Assembly: GCF_012848175.1 (NCBI RefSeq)
Contig: NZ_CP051651.1
Span: 3,472,001 to 3,536,000 of the forward strand
Direction: 5' to 3'
Length of the DNA: 64,000 nt
From: Xanthomonas campestris pv. badrii
Lineage (GTDB): Bacteria > Pseudomonadota > Gammaproteobacteria > Xanthomonadales > Xanthomonadaceae
The first letter of the stretch is position 1; the number at the start of each line of letters is the position of its first letter. A program made the position numbers and the translations under genes. The notes below the pieces were generated by a model that was not told the origin of the DNA, did not search any database, and saw only the letters and a program-made list of their open reading frames with translations. Shown piece after piece: positions 38,327 through 47,112 of the stretch.

Positions 38327-39603
38327 GCCGCACACGCCTCGATCGCCCGCGTCTGCGCGCACTGTCAGCCCTGCTGCTCGCGGCGCTGGCCTTGCCCGCC
38401 GCCGCCCAGCAGGTGCTGATCCGCGGTGCCACCGTGCACACCGCCACCGCGCAGGGCACGCTGAAGAATACCGATGTGCTGGTGCAGGGCGGCGTGATCC
38501 GCGCCATCGGCAGCAACCTGGCGACACCGGCCGATGGCCGCGTGATCGATGCCAGGGGCCGGCCGCTGACCCCGGCATTGTTCGGCGGCATCACCGAGAT
38601 CGGCATCGAGGAAGTCTCCGGCGAAGACAGCACCGTGGACAGCGGCGTCAAGCTGGCCGATCAACCGATGCGCCCGGAATTCGACGTCACCCTGGCCTAC
38701 AACCCGGAGTCGGTGCTGGTGCCGGTGGCGCGCGTGGAAGGCATCGGATTCACGGCACTGGGGGCGACCACCAGTGGGGCCTTCATCGCCGGCCAGGGCG
38801 GCATCGTGCGGCTGGATGGCAGCCCGGATCCGGTCGGGCCACATGCCCTGTTTCTGCGCATCGGTGCGGCCGCGTCCAACCTGACCGGCAGCTCGCGTGC
38901 CGCGCAGTGGATGCTGCTCGATCAACTGGTGGCCGAAGCGCGCGGCCGCGTGCCGGCCGATTCGCCGCATGCCTTGCTGCCCCCGATGGGCCGCAGCGTG
39001 CTGGCCAAGTATCTGGCCGGGCAAGGCCGCATCGTGGTGCAGGTGGAACGCGCCGCCGACATCCGCCAACTGCTGCGCTGGGCGCAGCGTGAGAAGGTGC
39101 GCATCGCCATCGCCGGGGGCGCCGAAGCCTGGAAGCTGGCCCCGCAACTGGCCCAGGCCAAGGTGCCGGTGCTGGTGAATGCCCTGGCGGATCTACCGGC
39201 GACCTTCGACCAGATCGGTGCCACGCTGGAGAACGCCGCGCGCCTGCGCGCCGCCGGGGTGGAGGTCAGCTTCAGCCAGAGCGGCGATGCCTCGCACAAC
39301 GCACGCAAGCTCCGCCAGCTGGCCGGCAATGCGGTGGCCAACGGCCTGCCGTGGGAAGCCGGCCTGGTCGGGCTGACCCGCGTGCCGGCCGAGATCTTCG
39401 GCGTGGCCGATCGCATCGGCAGCATCGCGGTGGGCAAGCAGGCCGACCTGGTGCTGTGGGAAGGCGACCCGCTGGACGTGGCGCACTACGCCGAGCAGGT
39501 GTGGCTGGGCGGGCGCGAGATGCCGATGCGCTCGCGTCAGACCGAGCTGCGCGACCGCTACATGCCGCAGGCCGGCCCGTTGCCGCGTGCCTATCTGAAG
39601 TAA
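38323..39603 (+). CDS. Exported amidohydrolase-like protein lacking the HxH metal site
   Basis: 426 aa with a signal peptide ending AAA-QQ. It has the same fold pattern as the upstream gene (VLIRGATVHTATAQGTLKNT, VIDARGRPLTP, C-terminal GSIAVGKQADLVLWEGDPL). At the place of the HxH motif it reads LFGGITEIGIEE, with no histidines. It may be a catalytically inactive partner or a scaffolding subunit of a heteromer with the upstream enzyme. The translational overlap (ATGA) supports that. Confidence 0.9.
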
Positions 39604-39607
39604 GCGC

Positions 39608-39925
39608 GTGCGGCCTGCGGCGATCCAAGCGCCACGCGTCGCATCGCTCCCCGCGCAGTCGATACGTCTGCGCGGCAGCCTGGGCGCTGGGCTGGCGGTG
39701 ATCCTGGTCCACTGCGGATGGCGTGGCGTGCTTGGGCTCTCCGCACTGGCAGTGACCACCAGGTGCCTGATCGAAGGCCGGCAGGCGATCCACTTGGCCG
39801 ACCGCCTCGGCCTGCGCTCCGGTAGCGCTGCCGAGGACGCGCTCGGCAACACCGCCACCATGCACGATCTGCGCATGTGCCTGATCGGCGGTGGTCTAGC
39901 GTACATGGGCGGTGTGCTGTCATAG
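39608..39925 (+). CDS. Hypothetical small membrane-associated protein
   Basis: 105-codon frame from a GTG 4 bp after the amidohydrolase stop. Codon use with GC-rich third positions resembles real genes here, and there is a hydrophobic segment (LGAGLAVILVHCGW) and a second near the C-terminus (CLIGGGLAYMGGVL). No domain is recognised and the ribosome-binding site is poor. It may be a chance frame. Confidence 0.35.
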   Translation: MRPAAIQAPRVASLPAQSIRLRGSLGAGLAVILVHCGWRGVLGLSALAVTTRCLIEGRQAIHLADRLGLRSGSAAEDALGNTATMHDLRMCLIGGGLAYMGGVLS

Positions 39926-40075
39926 CAAGCCGCCGCATCTGACCGGCAGCCCTCGCCGCAGTGACACAGCCCCTCAGGCCTATCGCATGTTTCCGGTTTC
40001 AGTCCTGGCACCGCTCGACAGCCGTGGCGTCCCGCCCTGGCGGATGCCTTGTGCCCGCATCACCGCTGCACGACC

Positions 40076-40429
40076 GTGAGTTCGCTGTTTCAAGGCGGCG
40101 AATTGCGTTCGATCGAGCGCGACGTACTACGCCAGGCTCCCGCCACGCTGCAGCGCGGGATGGAAGCGGTGGGCGGGCGTCTGATTCTCACCGCCGATGC
40201 GCTGCTGTTTCAGCCACATGTTTTGCATGTGCAGACGCGGTCGCTGAGCCTGCCTCTGCGGCAGATCGTGGCGATGCAGCCCTGTTGGACGCGCCTGTTC
40301 GGCGTGGTGCCGATCGCGCCCACATCGTTGGCGGTGCACGTGAGCGATGGAAACGTGCACCGCTTCGTGATCGGCGAGCGCAAGCAATGGATGGCGAATA
40401 TCGCCTCGCTGCGCGGGGCGTTGCGCTGA
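40076..40429 (+). CDS. GRAM domain protein
   Basis: 117 aa from a GTG at 40076 (an in-frame TTG lies at 40049). A PH-like GRAM domain is suggested by APATLQRGMEAVGGRLILT, LFQPHVLHVQTRSLSLPL and VHVSDGNVHRFVIGERKQW. GRAM domains bind lipids or proteins in eukaryotes; bacterial versions are mostly uncharacterised. It has no signal peptide and stands alone in a loosely packed region. Confidence 0.75.
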   Translation: MSSLFQGGELRSIERDVLRQAPATLQRGMEAVGGRLILTADALLFQPHVLHVQTRSLSLPLRQIVAMQPCWTRLFGVVPIAPTSLAVHVSDGNVHRFVIGERKQWMANIASLRGALR

Positions 40430-40784
40430 GCTGCATAACGACGTCAGCACGGCAGCTGACAAACGACTGCGCCCACCGCCATGTGCGGTGCTGCTCGGTG
40501 CGGCATGCACGACGATCGCACTGCAGTGCTTATGCGCTATCTACGCCCACCTGGTAACGACGCGCCGTACTTTTGAAACATTCCATTTGCAAGCGCCGCC
40601 CCTGCCTACGGTGCGTACGGTTGGAGCGGCGACGCCTGCACTCTGCCAACCACTCAAAACTTCATTTCCGGAATATCCAACGGCGCGCACGTTCCGCGTC
40701 TCCCGCGCTCGCCGCCGCCGTCGCGCTCGCCTAGGATCGCGCGCATGCATCGCCACGATGCCCCGCTTCCGCACGGAGACCCGC
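40430..40784. other. Gene-free gap upstream of the PL4 lyase
   Basis: 355 bp with somewhat lower GC in places (ACTTTTGAAACATTCCATTT around 40570). It probably holds the lyase promoter, but no clear regulatory motif was identified. Confidence 0.45.
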
Positions 40785-42386
40785 ATGCCCCGCCCGCGTT
40801 TGCACACCCTCGCCTGCGCCCTGTTGTTGTATGCCGGCATCAGCGCACCGGCGATGGCCGCATTCGGCGTCACCCGCAGCAGCGACCGCATCGTGGTGGA
40901 TACTGGGGCCGAGCTGGTGTTTTCGGTCAATGCCAACAATGGCGATATCGTCTCGATGCGTTATCGCAACAACGAGCTGCAGACCACCGAATCCAAGGGT
41001 TCGCATCTCGCCTCCGGGCTGGGCAGCGCCAGCGTGGAGGCACGCGTGGTAGGTGGAGCGATCGTGGTGTCGGCCAAAGCGGGCGATCTGATCCAGTACT
41101 ACATCGCACGCAAGGGCCGTAACGCGATCTACATGGCGACCTACGCGCCGACCCTGCTACCGGTGGGTGAACTGCGCTTCATTGCGCGCCTGAATGTCGA
41201 CAAGCTGCCCACTGCACAGCAGGAACCCGATTCCAACGTCGGGACGGCGATCGAAGGCGAGGATGTGTTCCTGCTGCCGGATGGACGTACCAGCTCCAAG
41301 TTCTATTCCGCACGACGCATGCTGGACGACCAAGAGCACGGCGTCAGCGGCTCCGGCGTAGCGGTGTTCATGCTGATGGGCAATCGCGAGCACAGCTCGG
41401 GTGGGCCGTTCTTCAAGGACATCGCCACGCAGAAAACCCGCGTGACGCATGAGCTCTACAACTACATGTACTCCGACCATACCCAGACCGAGGCCTTCCG
41501 CGGCGGCCTGCATGGCGTCTATGGCCTGCTGTTCACCGATGGCGGTGCGCCGTCCAGCGCACAACGCAGCACCGAGTTCATCGATGCCACGCTGGGGCTC
41601 AGCGGCTACCTGGCCAGCAGCGGGCGCGGCGGCGTCAGCGGGCGGGTGAGCGGCGTGCTGGCCGGGCAACCAGCGGTGATCGGCCTGCGTAACGCGCAGG
41701 CGCAGTACTGGGCCACCGCCAATGGCAGCGGCGATTACCAGATTGCCGGTGTGCGCCCGGGCCGCTATCGCATGACGCTGTATCAACACGAGCTGGAGGT
41801 GGCACAACGCGATGTCGAAGTGTTCGCCAATGCCACCGCACACGCTGCCTTGCAGGCGACAGCACTGCCAGGCACGCTGATATGGCAGATCGGCGTTGCC
41901 GACGGCACTCCGGGCGGATTCCGGCATGCCGACCTGCTGCCGCGCGCGCATCCTTCCGACACACGCATGCGCTGGACCCCGCTCACCTACACCGTGGGCT
42001 CCAGCAATGTTGGCAGTTTCCCCGCAGTGCAGTGGCGCGGCATCAACACGCCCACCCGTATCGACTTCACCCTGGCATCCAACGCGGTGCGCGCTTATCG
42101 CCTGCGCATCTTCGTGCCGCTGGCCCAGGTCAGTGCACGTCCGCAGGTCAGCGTGAATGCCCGCTGGAACGGGCCGGTGCCTGCTGCGCCCACGCAGCCC
42201 AAGACGCGTGGCATCACCCGTGGCACCACGCGCGGCAACAACACGCTGTACGAGGTGGACATTCCAGCCTCCGCACTGCAGACGGGCAGCAACCGCATCG
42301 AGATCGGCATCGCTTCGGGATCGCCGGACAACGGCTACCTGAGCCCGGCCCTGGTCTTCGACAGCGTGCAGCTGGTGGCGTTGTAG
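40785..42386 (+). CDS. Secreted rhamnogalacturonan lyase (PL4 family)
   Basis: 533 aa. The start at 40785 follows GGAG and gives a signal peptide ending AMA. The long N-terminal beta-sandwich is typical of PL4 (FGVTRSSDRIVVDTGAELVFSV, SYMYSDHTQTEAFRGGLHGVYGL-like core). The middle has an FnIII/carboxypeptidase-like domain (GRVSGVLAGQPAVIGL, GRYRMTLYQHELEV), and the C-terminus a CBM-like jelly roll (WQIGVADGTPGGFRHAD). PL4 enzymes cleave the rhamnogalacturonan I backbone of pectin by beta-elimination. It sits next to a GH12 endoglucanase gene on the other strand. Confidence 0.92.
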   Translation: MPRPRLHTLACALLLYAGISAPAMAAFGVTRSSDRIVVDTGAELVFSVNANNGDIVSMRYRNNELQTTESKGSHLASGLGSASVEARVVGGAIVVSAKAGDLIQYYIARKGRNAIYMATYAPTLLPVGELRFIARLNVDKLPTAQQEPDSNVGTAIEGEDVFLLPDGRTSSKFYSARRMLDDQEHGVSGSGVAVFMLMGNREHSSGGPFFKDIATQKTRVTHELYNYMYSDHTQTEAFRGGLHGVYGLLFTDGGAPSSAQRSTEFIDATLGLSGYLASSGRGGVSGRVSGVLAGQPAVIGLRNAQAQYWATANGSGDYQIAGVRPGRYRMTLYQHELEVAQRDVEVFANATAHAALQATALPGTLIWQIGVADGTPGGFRHADLLPRAHPSDTRMRWTPLTYTVGSSNVGSFPAVQWRGINTPTRIDFTLASNAVRAYRLRIFVPLAQVSARPQVSVNARWNGPVPAAPTQPKTRGITRGTTRGNNTLYEVDIPASALQTGSNRIEIGIASGSPDNGYLSPALVFDSVQLVAL

Positions 42387-42546
42387 CGACGCCGGCAGGG
42401 GTTCGGCCATGGTGCCGGCAGCTGCCGCTTGCGGCGATGCCTGCGCCGACTGTCGGCGCGCAGCGTGCCATGCATCACGTCAGCACGATACAGCCGTGCA
42501 TGGACCGCCTCGGCCGCGGCCCATGCGCTGTCGTCGGCATTGGGAG

Positions 42547-43362
42547 TTACTTGGCGTCCATGGTGGCGCTGACCTTGGCCCAGCCGTTGCCGCGCACCAC
42601 TTCGAAGCCTGCCTCAGCCGCGTGCAGGTACATGCTGTTGTTGTAGCGGCCGTCCTTGGAGCGGTTGTTCTGCAGCCAGGTCAGGAACGGCTTGGCATCG
42701 ATATTGAGACTGCCGCTGGTCTTGAGCGTGGGCTGGCCCGCGGTACCGGTGGGGATGAAGGTGTAGACGTAGTAGCCGGCGCCGGAGTTGAAGCCTTCCC
42801 ACAGATCGAAGGTGCGCCCGCCGGCGGTGATCACCTTGGTCGCGGTCACGGTGCCGATCGGCCAGGAGTTATGGTCGCCCCAGATCATCACTTCCAGCTG
42901 CGGGTTGCCCTTGGTGGTATCCCAGCGGAAGAAGATGTCGTAGGCGAAATCGCCCGCCAGGTTGCTGCCGCCGGCGCTGTAGTTGAACTTGAACGGCAGC
43001 GAGCTGATCGCCGAAATCTGCTTGGGAAACAGCTTGTCGCTGGTCGGATTCCAGTCGTAGTGCCAGCCGCGCACGATCGCCGGGTAGCCGTAGAGGTTGT
43101 AGTCTGCGAAATTGAAGGTGACCGTCAGTTCGGGCGTACTGCCGGTTCCGAAAGTGCCCTGGATGATGTTGTTGGGGTCGTTGAAGTTGTTGACCCATGC
43201 ATAGTGGTTGCCAAAGATCTTGTAAGGCCCCGCCAGGGCCGCCGGTGCCAGCGCCACCAGGCCGATGGCCAGCGCCGCCTTCCACCAGCGCGATGCACGT
43301 CGCCGGGGGCGAGGCGTCTGCGCGCCGGTCTGAGCGAGGGAGTTCGATGGGGTGGTGTGCAT
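42547..43362 (-). CDS. Secreted GH12 endoglucanase/xyloglucanase
   Basis: 271 aa from an ATG at 43362 preceded by GGAGAG (an in-frame ATG four codons earlier has no site). A basic N-terminus (RPRRRASRWW) and a hydrophobic segment form a signal peptide ending ALA. GH12 features include the nucleophile Glu in QLEVMIWGDH and the acid/base Glu in AGFEVVRGNG. It hydrolyses beta-1,4-glucans or xyloglucan in plant cell walls. It is convergent with the PL4 gene. Confidence 0.92.
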   Translation of the reverse strand: MHTTPSNSLAQTGAQTPRPRRRASRWWKAALAIGLVALAPAALAGPYKIFGNHYAWVNNFNDPNNIIQGTFGTGSTPELTVTFNFADYNLYGYPAIVRGWHYDWNPTSDKLFPKQISAISSLPFKFNYSAGGSNLAGDFAYDIFFRWDTTKGNPQLEVMIWGDHNSWPIGTVTATKVITAGGRTFDLWEGFNSGAGYYVYTFIPTGTAGQPTLKTSGSLNIDAKPFLTWLQNNRSKDGRYNNSMYLHAAEAGFEVVRGNGWAKVSATMDAK

Positions 43363-43851
43363 TGGACTCTCCATTGTGTTCGGCGCAGCGACACCGGTAC
43401 GGCGCCACCGAGACCTGCCCTGTAGCGGTCGCGACCGACCCTAGCAGCGCCTGCGCGAGAGGAGCTATAGCGATTCCGGCAGGGCGGGCGCGCCAAGCGC
43501 GATAGCGGGCGCCACCAGTCACCCGAAGCGTGTCCTGGTTCTCAGTTCCTGCCCATTGCCTAGGCACGGCATCATGTCCCGCCCAGGTGCTCAGCCCCGC
43601 CAAGCGTGCCAATGCTGCACAGCCACATGCATCTGCCTGCCAGCGGGCGGGCGATCATGCGGTTGGTGGGTGTCGATGACCCGGGCCCCTGAAGCTGTCC
43701 CTGCCCTCCCGCGCAGGCAAGGCGCCGGCGGCGACGAGTCCGCGGCTGCAGGCCCGCCGGCCCGGGCATTCAGCGCATGGGTCTACGCCTGGGACCGGTT
43801 TTGCGATAGCGTTCGCACTTGGAGACGACGCAATAGCCGGAGGGGGCGACG
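43363..43851. other. Gene-free region between the GH12 and degV genes
   Basis: 489 bp separating divergent genes. It includes CGCTATAGC around 43465-43475 on the GH12 side, which could be part of a promoter. No convincing small gene or conserved repeat was seen. Confidence 0.45.
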
Positions 43852-44796
43852 ATGCGCATCGGAATCGTGGTGGACAGTGCGTGCGACCTGCCGCAGGACT
43901 TCATCCAACGCAACAACGTCATCGTGCTGCCGATCAGCGTCAGGATCGGCGAAGCCGTGCTGGCCGATCACCGCGACGAGGAGGCCACGCTGAGCTTCCT
44001 GCAGGCGCATGTCGCCGAGCGCGGGCACGAGGCCGAGACCACGCCGTTTTCGGTCAACCATATCCGCGACCTGTTCCTGCAGCAGTTGGTGATCGACTAC
44101 GACCATGTGTTCTGCCTGACCATCTCCAAGCTGCGCAGCCAGATTTTCGACAATGCCATGCAGGCCAGCTTCGCGATCCTCAACGACTACAAGCCGATCC
44201 GCCAGGCGGCCGGCCACAGCTCGCCGTTCGCGCTGCGCGTGATCGACACGCTCAACCTGTTCGCCGGGCAAGGCATCACCGCGGTGGAAGCGGTACGCCT
44301 GCGTGACCAGGGCCAGGGCGTGGCAGCGATCCGCAGCCGCCTGGAACAGCTGGCCGAACACACCTATGGCTACATGATTCCACGCGATCTGTACTACCTG
44401 CGCGCACGTGCCCGCACCAAGGGCGATCGCAGCGTGGGCCTGATCGGCGCCGCGTTGGGCAGCGCGCTCGACATCAAGCCGGTGCTGCGCGCCTATCGCG
44501 GCGTCACCGAGCCGGTGGCCAAGCTCAAGGGCTTCGAACCGTCTGCCGAAAAGCTGTTCGGCTTCACCGTGCGCAAGATCCGCGAAGGCCTGATGACACC
44601 TACCGTGTGCGTGGGGTACGGCGGCGAGCTGTCCGAGCTGCATGCCCTGCCCGGCTACACCGCGCTGCAGGCTGCCTGCCAGAGCCATGGCGTGGAATTG
44701 TTCGAAAGCGTGATGAGCCTGACCGGCATGGTCAACGTGGGCAAGGGCGCGCTGGCAGTGGCATTCGCGGCCGAACCGCACACCTTCTCCGCCTGA
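43852..44796 (+). CDS. DegV family fatty-acid-binding protein
   Basis: 314 aa. The DegV fold is indicated by MRIGIVVDSACDLP, the SKLRSQIFDNAMQ loop, LNLFAGQGITA and KPVLRAYRGVTEPV. The proteins bind a fatty acid, and in several bacteria a DegV acts as FakB delivering it to the FakA kinase. A partner kinase is not in this window. GGAGGGGG precedes the ATG. Confidence 0.93.
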   Translation: MRIGIVVDSACDLPQDFIQRNNVIVLPISVRIGEAVLADHRDEEATLSFLQAHVAERGHEAETTPFSVNHIRDLFLQQLVIDYDHVFCLTISKLRSQIFDNAMQASFAILNDYKPIRQAAGHSSPFALRVIDTLNLFAGQGITAVEAVRLRDQGQGVAAIRSRLEQLAEHTYGYMIPRDLYYLRARARTKGDRSVGLIGAALGSALDIKPVLRAYRGVTEPVAKLKGFEPSAEKLFGFTVRKIREGLMTPTVCVGYGGELSELHALPGYTALQAACQSHGVELFESVMSLTGMVNVGKGALAVAFAAEPHTFSA

Positions 44797-44883
44797 AGCA
44801 ACAGCGCGCGGGCATCTGCGTCCTCGACGGTGTTGTCACCCCGTCTTGGCTAACGTGCCGCCGTCATCCAACGGAGTCTTCCC

Positions 44884-45222
44884 ATGCCTGTCAGCTACTC
44901 GATCAGCCTGCCCGACCCCAAGCTTGCCCGCGGCAGCGCACCGTCGGTGAGCTTCACCGCCAATGGCGCCGAGGCGTTTGCCGAACAGCTGCAGGCGGCC
45001 TTGCGCGACCCGGCCTGGTTCGATCGCTGGCGCCAGCTGCAGGCCGACCCGGACGAGGTGGACCCGGCGCTGGGCATCACCGACCCGGCGGCGACGGTCA
45101 CCGGCAAACAGCAGGATCTGCGCGTCGACCTGGTGGCCACCACCAGCATCCCCGGCGATCTATTCAAGCAGCGCATGCAGGCACTGGCCGGCGGTCACTG
45201 GGAAATGCGCGACGTGCGCTGA
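44884..45222 (+). CDS. Conserved hypothetical protein (112 aa)
   Basis: 112 aa soluble protein with no recognised domain. It has a good Shine-Dalgarno (CGGAG), a start MPVSYSISLPDP, and a codon usage like its neighbours. It contains an acidic mid-region and repeated Ala-rich helices (AEAFAEQLQAALRDPAWF). It follows degV by 87 bp on the same strand; a hairpin terminator follows its stop. Confidence 0.8.
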   Translation: MPVSYSISLPDPKLARGSAPSVSFTANGAEAFAEQLQAALRDPAWFDRWRQLQADPDEVDPALGITDPAATVTGKQQDLRVDLVATTSIPGDLFKQRMQALAGGHWEMRDVR

Positions 45223-45242
45223 CGCACCACCATCAAGGCGAT

Positions 45243-45267
45243 GCCGCCACGCTGCCTGCGTGGCGGC
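45243..45267. terminator. Bidirectional terminator between convergent genes
   Basis: GCCGCCACGC (45243-45252) pairs with GCGTGGCGGC (45258-45267) around TGCCT. It lies exactly between the convergent stops at 45222 and 45272. Confidence 0.7.
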
Positions 45268-45271
45268 GCGC

Positions 45272-46195
45272 TCACTCTTGCGCCAGGGCACGGCGCGGCC
45301 AGCGCCATTTCAGGTTGACCGCCAGCGTGCCGACCACGATCAGCGCAAGACCCAGCCACTGCACCGGCACCAGGGCGTGGCCGTACAGCAGATAGTCCAG
45401 CAGCAGCGTGACCAGCGGATAGACGAACGCCAGCACGGCGATCGTGGCCACCCGCAGATGCCGGTACGCCGAATAGAACAGCACATATACGATCCCGCTG
45501 TGGATCACGCCCAGCCCCACCAGCCAGACCCAGTGCAGCCCCGGGTGCAGCGCGGCGCGGCTGGAAAACCCGGCCAGCAACAGCGCACCGACCCAACATT
45601 GCACCGTCACCACCGCCAACGGCCGCTCACGGCTGATGCGGCGCGACATCAATAGCGACGCACCGCAGAGCAACGCCGCCAGCAGGGTCAAGGCGATACC
45701 CAGCAGGTAGCCGCGATCGGCCGCCTCCCACAGCCGTGCCGGATTGGCCGAACACGCCACACCGATGAACGCCAGCAACGTCCAGCCCAGGTCGGCGCGG
45801 CGCGTGCGCTCGCCCTGCAGCAACGCCGCCAACAGCAGCATCACGAACGGAAACACGTGATAGACCATCGTCGCCACGCCGATCGACGAGCGCGCCATGC
45901 CGGCGAACAAGGCCACCCAGTTCAGCACCAGCAAGACGCCGCTGACGACCGCATCGCGCAGCAACACGCGCTCACGCCACAGCCCGCGCAGCTGCCCGCC
46001 GATCAGACCGCAGACGGTGAGAAACAGCGCACCGAACAGGCAGCGATAAAACACCGCCGTTACCGGATCCTGCCCGCTCTCATGCACGAACACGCCCACC
46101 GACCCGATCAACACTTCGGCCACCAGCAATTGCCAGATCGCACGTCGCGCAGTGCCGGCCGATGTCGCTTGAAAAGACAAAAAAGCGATGCTCAT
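45272..46195 (-). CDS. DMT superfamily (EamA) transporter
   Basis: 307 aa with ten predicted transmembrane helices in two EamA repeats (LVAEVLIGSVGVFVHE, YRCLFGALFL, then GIVYVLFYSAYRHLRVATIAVL). The substrate is unknown; family members export amino acids or metabolites. Its start overlaps the stop of the upstream PhzF gene by four bases, so the two form an operon. Confidence 0.9.
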   Translation of the reverse strand: MSIAFLSFQATSAGTARRAIWQLLVAEVLIGSVGVFVHESGQDPVTAVFYRCLFGALFLTVCGLIGGQLRGLWRERVLLRDAVVSGVLLVLNWVALFAGMARSSIGVATMVYHVFPFVMLLLAALLQGERTRRADLGWTLLAFIGVACSANPARLWEAADRGYLLGIALTLLAALLCGASLLMSRRISRERPLAVVTVQCWVGALLLAGFSSRAALHPGLHWVWLVGLGVIHSGIVYVLFYSAYRHLRVATIAVLAFVYPLVTLLLDYLLYGHALVPVQWLGLALIVVGTLAVNLKWRWPRRALAQE

Positions 46196-46983
46196 AGCGC
46201 AATCGTTCCCTGCAGATACTGCACGGCGCTGCCGCGCACGTACACATGCTGCGGCTCCACCCGGCAGGCAAGTTCGCCGCTGCGCGCAGATGCCTGCAGC
46301 GCGGTCAGCTGCGTCTTGCCCAGCCGGCCCGCCCAGAGCGGCGCCAGCGCCGCATGGATCGACCCGGTCACCGGATCTTCGCTACCGCCATTGGCTGGCC
46401 AGAAGTAGCGCGAGACAAAGTCATGCCCCGTCCCTGGCGCGGTCACTGCTACATCGCGCGCCGCCAGCGCCAGTATCCGGCTCAGGTCTGGCACTACCTC
46501 ACGCACCTGGCGTTCATCGGCGTAGACGGCGATATGCGCCTGCGCGTTCGCATAGACAGCCTGTGGCGCGATCGACAACGACGCCAATACGGATTGCGGC
46601 GCCACCGGCAGCAACGCCGGCATCTGGTTGGGAAAGCGCAGCTCGAAGGTCTGCTCGCCCACCCGGGCGCCCGCAATCTCGCCGACTGCGGGCGCCCGCA
46701 GTCGCAACGGAAAGACAGCGTCCTGATGCATCGCAATCACCAACGCGCTGGCCAGGGTCGCATGCCCGCAGAAACCGACTTCCTTGAGCGGCGAAAACCA
46801 GCGAATGTCGAATACCCCGCGCGCGTCGCGCACGAAAAATGCGGTCTCCGACAGATTGTGTTCGCTGGCAATCGCCTGCATCAGCGACTCCGGCAGCCAT
46901 TCCTGCAACGGCACCACGGCTGCAGGATTGCCCTTGAAGCGCACCGTGGTGAACGCATCGACGATAAACACTGAAAGCAGCAC
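46192..46983 (-). CDS. PhzF family isomerase/epimerase-like protein
   Basis: 263 aa from a GTG at 46983 with GAGG seven bases upstream (an in-frame TTG two codons earlier has poorer spacing). The PhzF fold is shown by FTTVRFKGNPAAVV, GFCGHATLASALV and RYFWPANGGSEDPVTGSIHAAL. The catalytic Glu region is NLSETAFF. Most PhzF homologues outside phenazine clusters have unknown substrates. It is co-transcribed with the DMT exporter, so the pair may process and export one metabolite (inference). Confidence 0.9.
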   Translation of the reverse strand: MLLSVFIVDAFTTVRFKGNPAAVVPLQEWLPESLMQAIASEHNLSETAFFVRDARGVFDIRWFSPLKEVGFCGHATLASALVIAMHQDAVFPLRLRAPAVGEIAGARVGEQTFELRFPNQMPALLPVAPQSVLASLSIAPQAVYANAQAHIAVYADERQVREVVPDLSRILALAARDVAVTAPGTGHDFVSRYFWPANGGSEDPVTGSIHAALAPLWAGRLGKTQLTALQASARSGELACRVEPQHVYVRGSAVQYLQGTIAL

Positions 46984-47112
46984 GACCAAACCTCACGGAA
47001 GAGGACACACCTGGCGCATGCACCGGGCACGGCCAGTCTGCAATGCGCCACACGACCATGACAGATTCAGATACGCTGCAAATCGACCACTACAGATCGA
47101 GGGCACCGGCAC

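Noticed and set aside
39608..39925. Assigning a firm function to the small frame after the amidohydrolase pair
   Set aside because: Only codon use and hydrophobicity support it, so it was kept as a low-confidence hypothetical.
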